Shown here piece by piece: positions 1 through 5,555 of a DNA stretch of 6,579 bases; position 1 is the stretch's first letter, and every line of letters starts with the position of its first letter. The DNA is from Planctomycetaceae bacterium. GTDB taxonomy: Bacteria; Planctomycetota; Phycisphaerae; Phycisphaerales; SM1A02. The notes below the pieces were generated by a model, which was not told the origin of the DNA, searched no databases, and saw nothing but the letters and a program-made list of their open reading frames with translations. The position numbers and the translations under genes were made by a program. The DNA lies in contig CANJIC010000114.1 in the NCBI GenBank assembly GCA_947474205.1, forward strand, positions 1 through 6,579, given 5' to 3'.

Positions 1-314
1 ACCAGTCCAAGCTGGCTTCCCACATGGATAAATCCTGGCAACACGCTGAAGCCCGCGCAATCAAATTTGTCGCAACCGGCCGCAAGAGTTGGCGCGTCGC
101 CAGCGCCAACCGCGGTGATCACGCCTTTGTCAAAGATCACATAGCCGCGATCAATGGTGGCTTGACCAGGCACCGCGGTGTAAATGCGCGCGTTCACCAA
201 GGCCACGGGTTTTTGTTGCGCCTGCGCAGGAATCTGATCGCTCTGCGCCGCAGCGATTGCGCACAGAGAAAGCGCGCACACAAGTCCAAGAATTATTTTT
301 GTTGAGCCAATCAT
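1..314 (-). CDS. Secreted amidohydrolase-like protein, N-terminal part (runs off the window edge)
   Basis: The first 104 codons are present; the rest lies beyond position 1. Residues 1-24 form a classic signal peptide: one lysine (K6), a hydrophobic stretch about 7-22, then an AAAQ-type cleavage region, so export to the periplasm or cell surface is predicted. Residues 36-72 match the N-terminal beta-sandwich of COG1228/imidazolonepropionase-like amidohydrolases ('VALVNARIYTAVPG', then 'GVITAVGAG'). 'LPGFIHVGSQLG' at 92-103 sits where active members have PG-[LF]-ID-x-HxH; here the HxH position reads G99-S-Q101, so two metal ligands are absent. The ATG overlaps the upstream stop codon (ATGA), with a strong GAGGAGG Shine-Dalgarno 7 nt upstream inside the preceding gene, which implies translational coupling. 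Substrate unknown. Family assignment is fairly sure; a catalytic role is doubtful, and the domains beyond the window cannot be judged. Confidence 0.8.
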   Translation of the reverse strand, partial: MIGSTKIILGLVCALSLCAIAAAQSDQIPAQAQQKPVALVNARIYTAVPGQATIDRGYVIFDKGVITAVGAGDAPTLAAGCDKFDCAGFSVLPGFIHVGSQLGL

Positions 315-3300
315 TTGCCAGCCTCCTCTAAAAGAATTTTCCAGCCTTCGCTTGAACCGCCGCAACCGCAATCGCCAGGACCCATGGTGTCAGGGTCGCG
401 GCCGCGACGCACTTGATCAACCAACGCCTCGCGGCGCACATCAAGCATGCGCGTTAACAATGTCGTGGGCACCGCCGCGGGCTTGACGTCTTTTGCGGGA
501 TCCACTTTGGCTGGCTCCACGGTTTTTATATTGCCGCTCTTCTCGCCTTCGGCAACCGCAAGTTCAAGCAAGCGCGCGCGTAATTTCAAGTCGCGCTCGC
601 GTAAAACACGCTCATTTGCGCGGTCGTAATAGCAGGCGCCCTCAATCCATGTGCTGTCGGCCACGGAAAAACTACTCAGCGGATCGCCTGACCAAATCAC
701 AAAGTCGCCGTCCTTGCCAACTTCAAGACTGCCCACGCGCTTGTCAATGCGCAATTGCTTGGCGGGATTCAGCGTGACAAACTTCAACGCCTCCACCGCG
801 GTGCAGTCGCCGTATTTCACCGCCTTGGCCGCCTCCATATTGAGGCGGCGCGCCATTTCGTCGCTGTCGGAATTAAAACTCACAACAACTCCAACATCAT
901 GCATCATGGCGCCATTGAATGGCACCGCGTCCATGACCTCCATTTTGTAGGCCCACCAATCACTAAAGGTGCTCGCGCCTGCGCCATGTTTGGCGATCAG
1001 GTCGGCCACCTTGTAGCCCTCAAGCACATGTTGAAATGTTCCAATGCGAAAATTAAATTCTTCCGCAAGCCGCAACAACATTAGAATTTCATCTTGGCGG
1101 TAACTATGGCAATGGATCAAGCGCTTGCCCGCAAGAATTTCCGCAAGACATTCTAGTTGCAAATCGCGCCGCGGCGCCATGGTGATGGCGCGCTGTTCAT
1201 CCGTCAACGCGGCGTAGTCGCTCTGCTTGGTGGCGTACTCGCGGGCCTCGCGGAAACTGTCGCGCAGCAAGGCTTCAACGCCCATGCGGGTGTTTGGATA
1301 GCGCCCGCGCGGACGCGTGACATTCTCACCCAGCGCAAATTTAATTCCAGGAATTGCATCTTCTATGCGGAAATCATTGGCACTTTTGCTCCACTTTAAT
1401 TTCACCACGCTGTTCTGGCCACCAATTGGATTGGCGCTGCCATGCAATTGATTGGCGGCAGTCAGTCCGCCCGCAAGTTCGCGGTACCAACCAATGGCGT
1501 CGGGTTCAATGCAATCACCAATGCGGCATTCAGCCGTGTCATTGTTGGTTCCTTCATTCACGCCGCCTTCAATGCCGGTGTGACTGTGGCAATCAATCAG
1601 TCCAGGCGTGACATGTTTGTTGGTGGCGTCAATCACCAGAGCGTCGGGCGGAATGTTGGCAAGGTTTGCGCCCACGGCTTTTATTTTTCCATTGACCACC
1701 AGCAGGTCGGCATTTTTTAAAGTGCCCGCGGGACCACTGGTCCAAATGGTGGCGTTCTTCACCAACACAGTTTGTGCCACGGGCGATTTTTCAAATCCAT
1801 ATTCGCCAAGTGGCGTGACCATTGGAATAAATGCCAGCGGGTCCTCAGTTTTCTTTTCTGATGTGGCCGCGGTCGCCACTTTTGCGTCAACGGGTTTTGC
1901 ATCCGAGGCTTTTGCATCGGCCACTTTTGCGTCAACGGGTTTTGTATCCGCGGCTTTTGCATCGGCTACTTTTGCGTCAACGGGTTTTGCATCCGCGGCT
2001 TTCGCATCGGCTATTTTTGCGTCAACGGGTTTTGCATCCGCGGCTTTTGCATCAGCCACTTTTGCGTCAACTGGTTTTGCAACTTCGCGCTTGGTCAGCG
2101 TGAACATAATTGACTTTCCATCACGCGTTTGCGCCACGCCATCAACGCGATCACCAATGCGAATTGCGGTGCAACGCAACACGCCTTCGCTGGCAAGCGC
2201 TTCGCCAGGCAAGGTGAAGCCCACACGATCTAGGTCAAAATCAACGTGTTCTGCAGCATATTTCTTAGGTTCGAATGGTTTGGCGGCGGCATCAGCAACG
2301 GCCGCCGCTGGCTTTGCGTCCGCAACTTTCGCATCCGCAACTTTCGCATCCGCGGCTTTCGCATCCGCAATTTTCACATCCGCGGCTTTCGCATCCGCGA
2401 CTTTCGTATCCGCAACTTTCGTATCCGCAACTTTCGCATCCGCGGCTTTCGCATCCGCAATTTTCACATCCGCAACTTTCACATCCGCGGCTTTCACATC
2501 CGCGGCTTTCACATCCACAACTTTTACATCGGCCGCCGCGACGGCTGGCGCCAACGTTTCAAAATTGATCGCCTTGGTCTCTGGATCAAATGTTCCTGCC
2601 AACTCAATGGCGTCGCTCTTCAATGTGCACGGACCCTTGAAACCAAAAATCACCGGCTCGTACACATTCACTTTGTCTCCCGCGACCATGGTCGCCATGA
2701 CATGCGTCTTCTCGCCAAAGAGCGGTCCATCAAGCAAGACCATGTTGGCCATGTGACCAACTTCAATTGTTCCAACCACGTTGCTCAAGCCAAGTTGCTT
2801 GGCGGGCCGCGTGGTCAAACACGAAAGCAATTCATCCTCGGACAAACCACTTTGCATGGCGCGGCGCGCGCGCGCTGGAAAGTCGCCGCGATTTTTCAAC
2901 TTGGCTGTGCCCACGCTCACATCCACGCCAGCGTCAAGCAATTGCTTCACGTTGCGCGGCGCCAACGCCCATGTTTCCAAGTCGCGCAACGAAACCGATT
3001 CATCCTTGCGCGGATCGCTCACGTCTGGCGTCTTTGGAAATTCAAACGTGGCCACAATTGGCAAACGCGTGGCCACCACTTCATTCAGGCGGCGAAACTC
3101 TGTGCCCGAACCAATAATGCGGGCTTTCAAGCCAAATTCATTGACTAAACCAGCCGCGCGCAAAACATCTTGCTCATTGTTGCAATCAAAAATCACAACG
3201 GACTTTCCCTGAATCGCCGGCTCAAGCGCCGCCAATGCCGCGGACGCTTTCGGTGGGTCATTGCCTTGTGGATGCGCCTTCCAGACCGCGTTGGATTGCA

Positions 3301-3964
3301 TCAACCACTGCGCGTCAAGAAGTCCTTGGCGAATGACCGCCATTGTTCCCATGAGCGCGCTGGGGTAGGGGCTGTCATCTGGTCCTTCATCGCCAATATG
3401 GGCGAACGAAATATTTTGTCCAGCATTGGCAGTCAGTTGCTCCACCTTGCGATCATCGTTGGCTAGCAATACAACCGCGCTCTCGCCGCGAAAAATTCCA
3501 GAGTTGGGATTGACCGACGCAACCGTAAAGCCCATGTCGCGCATTTCTTTTCGCACGCCACTAGCCAGGGTCGCCATGTTGGCCACGCGCACTTGCGGCG
3601 TGACTTTGTCATTCCAATAATGGGTCGCATCCTCCGCGGCGGCGCGCGCGGCGGCCGCGCTGTCAATCATCAATCCTGCGTCGATCAATCCGGGATAGAG
3701 CGTCAAGCCCTTGGCATCAATCACATTTGTTCCAGCCGGCGCAATCACCGCGCCACTTTTTCCAACCGCGCGAATCCAACCATCCTCCACAAGAACGGCG
3801 CCATCTTCAATGCGCTCGCCGGGCTTCACCACCACGGTCGCATGTTCAATCAGATCGCGGCGCACTTGCGCGGGGCGCATGGCCACCGGCGGCGGGTTCT
3901 GCGCAAAAAGCGTGGCCACACATGTCAGCGACGCAAGACCAAACGAAATGAAGATTCGATTCAT
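311..3964 (-). CDS. Secreted two-domain amidohydrolase with Lys/Asp/Ala repeat linkers (1217 aa)
   Basis: The start chosen is the ATG at 3964, with AAGGAG 5 nt upstream and an immediate signal peptide (1-21/22, 'ATLFAQN' cleavage region). A longer in-frame start at 4021 would run through a terminator hairpin. Domain 1 (about 35-435) has an amidohydrolase layout with 'YPGLIDAGLMID' at 90-101 and 'TTRPAKQLG' at 384-392. It has no metal ligands: HxH is G97/M99, and the positions matching the later histidines and aspartate appear to be D260, S286 and a G352-T353 region. Residues 479-551 and 630-697 are repeat blocks flanking a 78-residue segment (552-629). Domain 2 (about 729-1140) looks intact: H793/H795 (CHSH), a candidate carboxylated Lys K875, H951/H953 (IHCHS), H979 (FQHV), D1033 (NSDSD), then 'TLNPAKQLRI' and 'GSLEVGKDGDFVIWSGDP'. 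The C-terminus ends in a 'GDCGCGGSSEGW' motif (1197-1208). COG1228-type metal-dependent hydrolysis in the periplasm is inferred; the substrate is not. Family confident, function open. Confidence 0.88.
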   Translation of the reverse strand: MNRIFISFGLASLTCVATLFAQNPPPVAMRPAQVRRDLIEHATVVVKPGERIEDGAVLVEDGWIRAVGKSGAVIAPAGTNVIDAKGLTLYPGLIDAGLMIDSAAAARAAAEDATHYWNDKVTPQVRVANMATLASGVRKEMRDMGFTVASVNPNSGIFRGESAVVLLANDDRKVEQLTANAGQNISFAHIGDEGPDDSPYPSALMGTMAVIRQGLLDAQWLMQSNAVWKAHPQGNDPPKASAALAALEPAIQGKSVVIFDCNNEQDVLRAAGLVNEFGLKARIIGSGTEFRRLNEVVATRLPIVATFEFPKTPDVSDPRKDESVSLRDLETWALAPRNVKQLLDAGVDVSVGTAKLKNRGDFPARARRAMQSGLSEDELLSCLTTRPAKQLGLSNVVGTIEVGHMANMVLLDGPLFGEKTHVMATMVAGDKVNVYEPVIFGFKGPCTLKSDAIELAGTFDPETKAINFETLAPAVAAADVKVVDVKAADVKAADVKVADVKIADAKAADAKVADTKVADTKVADAKAADVKIADAKAADAKVADAKVADAKPAAAVADAAAKPFEPKKYAAEHVDFDLDRVGFTLPGEALASEGVLRCTAIRIGDRVDGVAQTRDGKSIMFTLTKREVAKPVDAKVADAKAADAKPVDAKIADAKAADAKPVDAKVADAKAADTKPVDAKVADAKASDAKPVDAKVATAATSEKKTEDPLAFIPMVTPLGEYGFEKSPVAQTVLVKNATIWTSGPAGTLKNADLLVVNGKIKAVGANLANIPPDALVIDATNKHVTPGLIDCHSHTGIEGGVNEGTNNDTAECRIGDCIEPDAIGWYRELAGGLTAANQLHGSANPIGGQNSVVKLKWSKSANDFRIEDAIPGIKFALGENVTRPRGRYPNTRMGVEALLRDSFREAREYATKQSDYAALTDEQRAITMAPRRDLQLECLAEILAGKRLIHCHSYRQDEILMLLRLAEEFNFRIGTFQHVLEGYKVADLIAKHGAGASTFSDWWAYKMEVMDAVPFNGAMMHDVGVVVSFNSDSDEMARRLNMEAAKAVKYGDCTAVEALKFVTLNPAKQLRIDKRVGSLEVGKDGDFVIWSGDPLSSFSVADSTWIEGACYYDRANERVLRERDLKLRARLLELAVAEGEKSGNIKTVEPAKVDPAKDVKPAAVPTTLLTRMLDVRREALVDQVRRGRDPDTMGPGDCGCGGSSEGWKILLEEAGK
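322..328 (-). promoter_or_regulatory. Shine-Dalgarno of the downstream amidohydrolase gene, inside the upstream gene
   Basis: Read on the minus strand this is GAGGAGG, 7 nt before the ATG at 314-312. It lies in the last codons (Leu-Glu-Glu-Ala) of the large amidohydrolase. With the ATGA overlap it fixes the start of the downstream gene and points to coupled translation. Confidence 0.8.
1874..2077 (-). repeat. 45-bp tandem repeat, 4.5 copies, coding
   Basis: Units start (minus strand) at 2077, 2032, 1987, 1942 and 1897, an exact 45 bp period; the fifth copy is cut after 24 bases. Each unit encodes a 15-mer of the form KPVDAK-[VI]-ADAKA-[AS]-D-[AT]; the block is residues 630-697 of the amidohydrolase. 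The four complete copies differ from one another at only about 3-5 of 45 bases, several of them synonymous, which suggests recent duplication by slippage or unequal recombination with the frame kept. The encoded stretch balances Lys against Asp and is probably an unstructured or helical polyampholyte linker. Confidence 0.95.
2312..2530 (-). repeat. 15-bp tandem repeat, about 14.6 copies, coding
   Basis: Fourteen full pentapeptide units plus a partial one (residues 479-551 of the amidohydrolase) follow the pattern D-[AVT]-K-[VAI]-[AV]. The DNA period is 15 bp, with a core like GCGGATGCGAAAGTT on the coding strand. Variation is mainly at the second residue (Ala, Val, Thr) and the fourth (Val, Ala, Ile). 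The pentamer also underlies the 45-bp block further downstream in the gene, where every third unit carries Pro, so both blocks probably grew from one ancestral pentamer. Confidence 0.95.
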
Positions 3965-3969
3965 GAAGG

Positions 3970-3975
3970 CTCCTT
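3970..3975 (-). promoter_or_regulatory. Shine-Dalgarno deciding the start of the large amidohydrolase
   Basis: AAGGAG on the minus strand, 5 nt before the ATG at 3964-3962. It decides for the shorter reading frame start, which places the signal peptide at the very N-terminus. A weak -10-like TACTAT (minus strand, 3992-3987) lies between this site and the terminator, but no matching -35 is visible, so the promoter of this gene is not settled. Confidence 0.8.
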
Positions 3976-4008
3976 GTAGATCCCTCATAGTAGATGGCAT
4001 GGCGCAAT

Positions 4009-4033
4009 AAAAAAAGGTCACATGAGCGACCTT
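4009..4033 (-). terminator. Intrinsic terminator after the flgM-like gene
   Basis: On the minus strand the arm AAGGTCGC (4033-4026) pairs with GTGACCTT (4021-4014) around a TCAT loop, giving 8 bp including one G-T wobble. It is followed directly by a T run (4013-4009 beyond the two Ts in the stem). It begins 27 nt after the stop codon of the flgM-like gene and lies 45 nt upstream of the amidohydrolase start. It therefore separates the two genes transcriptionally unless read-through occurs. Confidence 0.8.
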
Positions 4034-4060
4034 CTACATACCTTGAATGTGCCAAGTCGA

Positions 4061-4357
4061 TCAGCTTGGTTCAATCTCATCAAGCAGTCGCAGCAAAGCC
4101 GCGCGAAGCCGATCAGGCGTTTCATAGGTGCCTTGAGCAATTTCGCTGCGCGCCGCGTCTATTTTAGATTGGCGAATATCCGGCGACTGGCGAATTTTTT
4201 CCAGATGACGCGCGTGGTCTGAAATTTCCACTCGGTCCCGAATTTCACTGTGCTTTGGCGTGCTGGCCGTGGTGGCAGGGGCGTCAACTTGCGTGCGCTG
4301 AATTGAAGCGGGGACTGAACTGCCTTGAAGATTGTTGATCGGCGAAATATCAGGCAT
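4061..4357 (-). CDS. flgM: FlgM-family anti-sigma-28 factor (98 aa)
   Basis: In the FlgM family this small cytoplasmic protein binds the flagellar sigma factor FliA (sigma-28) and holds late flagellar genes off until it is exported through the finished hook-basal body. The length is the usual one (about 100 residues). The N-terminal half (1-38) is polar and probably disordered, as in known FlgM. The conserved part is C-terminal: 'RDRVEISDHARHLEKIR' at 40-56, 'DIRQSKIDAARSEIAQGTY' at 60-78 and 'TPDRLRAALLRLLDEI' at 80-95, matching the helix / R-x-x-K-[IV]-x-x-[AL]-[KR]-x-x-I-x-x-G-x-Y / helix layout of the family. AAGGAG lies 6 nt before the ATG at 4357. A terminator follows the gene, so it looks monocistronic. 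No other flagellar gene is in the window. The symbol rests on motif recall, not a search. Confidence 0.8.
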   Translation of the reverse strand: MPDISPINNLQGSSVPASIQRTQVDAPATTASTPKHSEIRDRVEISDHARHLEKIRQSPDIRQSKIDAARSEIAQGTYETPDRLRAALLRLLDEIEPS

Positions 4358-4376
4358 AAAAAACTCCTTGTCATCT

Positions 4377-4398
4377 TCGACTCAATCCTTTGGGTCGA
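4377..4398. repeat. Inverted repeat in the divergent intergenic region
   Basis: TCGACTCAA (4377-4385) and TTGGGTCGA (4390-4398) are inverted around a 4-base spacer, 9 pairs with one non-Watson-Crick position (T-G on the plus strand, A-C on the minus). It sits 7 bases beyond the flgM Shine-Dalgarno (4369-4364), so it would be in the 5' leader or promoter of that gene and far upstream of the plus-strand gene. It could be a regulator binding site or a leader hairpin; the sequence does not decide. In the rest of 4358-4505 only a weak TAGAAT (4465-4470), -10-like for the plus strand and without a -35 partner, was noticed. Confidence 0.45.
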
Positions 4399-4505
4399 TT
4401 CAAACAGGTGTAACAAACGCTTCCTGCGTCTTAAATGGGTCGCGGCAATCCGCTTCCGTGAGTATAGAATCGACCACTTGCGCCTCCAACCTTGAGCAAA
4501 TTTTC

Positions 4506-5555
4506 ATGCAAAATAAAATCTTTAACTTCCCACAGAGTAAGCCATTGAGACGCGGTTTAAAGGGCATTTCAAGTGTCAAATTGGCAGTTGTTTTTGTCGC
4601 CATCTCGTTGGGTTGGGTCTGTGCCAACACCATGGCCCAAACGACAGCTCCAACTCAATCGCCTGCTGGAAATTCTGGTGCGCCAAAAAGCGGCGGCGCC
4701 AAGCCAGATCCAAACAATGAGTTGATGAATGAGGGAGATGAGGTGGATGGAAACGTAACTGGTGCCACAAAGAGTGGCGCGAAAAGTAAAAAAGCCAAAG
4801 ATGGCGCGGCCGCGGAAAAAAATCTGGCCTCACCTGAAAATGCAAACTCGACAACAGGCGAGCAAAAGCCCGTATGGTCGGTGTTGTTGATGACCTTCAC
4901 CGAGCAAGGGCATGGCGCCGCGGCCAATGCCACTCGCGAAACGATCGCTAAACGGTATCCAGTCCTTGCCTCGGCACGAGTGTGCGCGCTCGACAAAGGA
5001 AGCGCGATTGTGTACGGAAATTTTGTGGGGCTTGAAGACGCAACTGCCAAACCCGCAATCGCCATGGTGAAAGCCATCGAGGACAATGGCGCAAGACCTT
5101 TCGCGCGCGCTTATTTAGTTCGACTACAGACCACATCCAATCAAGTGAAGTTGGGACCATACGATTTGTCCAAAGTCCGCGCGCGATTTCCAAATGTGGT
5201 TCCATTGTTCACGGTCAAGGTGGCCACATGGAGCGACTTTAAAAGTGGCGAGATTCCGTTTGCTGAGTTGCAGAAGAAAGCGGAGACCTATTGCGCCGAA
5301 CTTCGTCTACAAGGTTTTGAGGCCTATGTGAAACACGACGCCGATGATCAATCAAGCACTGTCACCATTGGCGTGTTTGATTCTTCCGCATATGACGCGC
5401 GCAGCACATTGTTCCACCCCGACGTGGAAAAAATTATGAAGAAATTTCCCGTGCTGTTGGTGAATGGTGAGCCTTTATTCATGCCACCGCCACGCGGCTT
5501 GCCCAACGCAAAACCCACTGCAAAACCCTGCATTTTAATAGAGGTTCCACGGTGA
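4506..5555 (+). CDS. Exported protein of unknown function with probable SPOR-like repeat pair (349 aa)
   Basis: I do not recognise a named family. Residues 1-45 look like a signal peptide with a long basic n-region (K4, K12, R15, R16, K19, K25), a hydrophobic core 'LAVVFVAISLGWVCA' at 26-40 and an 'NTMAQ' cleavage region. Residues 46-120 are low-complexity Pro/Gly/Ser/Lys/Ala, probably a disordered linker. Two similar alpha/beta segments follow, about 123-207 ('VWSVLLMTFTE' ... 'GSAIVYGNFVGLEDA') and 232-325 ('LFTVKVATWSD' ... 'LRLQGFEAYVKHD' ... 'STVTIGVFDS'). The second has the layout of a SPOR peptidoglycan-binding domain: strand, helix with L-x-x-x-G-[FY]-x-A, then [VT]-x-[VI]-G-x-[FY]. 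SPOR membership is inference. The start is uncertain: ATG 4506 has no good Shine-Dalgarno; GTG 4458 and TTG 4545 are in-frame alternatives. The stop overlaps the holB start (GTGA), so the two are probably co-expressed. Confidence 0.8.
   Translation: MQNKIFNFPQSKPLRRGLKGISSVKLAVVFVAISLGWVCANTMAQTTAPTQSPAGNSGAPKSGGAKPDPNNELMNEGDEVDGNVTGATKSGAKSKKAKDGAAAEKNLASPENANSTTGEQKPVWSVLLMTFTEQGHGAAANATRETIAKRYPVLASARVCALDKGSAIVYGNFVGLEDATAKPAIAMVKAIEDNGARPFARAYLVRLQTTSNQVKLGPYDLSKVRARFPNVVPLFTVKVATWSDFKSGEIPFAELQKKAETYCAELRLQGFEAYVKHDADDQSSTVTIGVFDSSAYDARSTLFHPDVEKIMKKFPVLLVNGEPLFMPPPRGLPNAKPTAKPCILIEVPR
5541..5544 (+). promoter_or_regulatory. Shine-Dalgarno of holB
   Basis: GAGG (AGAGG from 5540) lies 7 nt before the GTG at 5552, inside the last codons of the upstream gene. 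It supports the GTG start, which overlaps the upstream TGA as GTGA. Confidence 0.6.

Noticed and set aside
24..305. 93-codon plus-strand frame opposite the partial amidohydrolase gene
   Set aside because: No Shine-Dalgarno and basic, random-looking composition; the minus-strand frame has a signal peptide and family motifs.
1874..2530. CRISPR-like array
   Set aside because: Periods of 15 and 45 bp without unique spacers, fully in frame within a coding gene; they are protein-coding tandem repeats.
1608..2756. Long open frame of 382 codons on the plus strand, and another of 300 codons at 2246-3148, opposite the amidohydrolase
   Set aside because: They are antisense shadows. The repeat DNA has a period that is a multiple of three and lacks stop codons in these frames, so the antisense frames stay open and give monotonous Thr/Phe/Ala/Ser or Arg/Ile/Phe repeats. 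There is no Shine-Dalgarno and no recognisable domain.
3965..4021. A 19-residue longer N-terminus for the large amidohydrolase, starting at 4021
   Set aside because: It would begin inside the terminator hairpin and push the signal peptide inward. The ATG at 3964 has AAGGAG at 5 nt and an ideal signal peptide.
4332..4505. A 58-residue longer N-terminus for the exported protein, starting at 4332
   Set aside because: It would overlap the flgM-like gene on the other strand and its control region, and place the hydrophobic signal core more than 80 residues in. The start at 4506 (or 4458/4545) is more reasonable.
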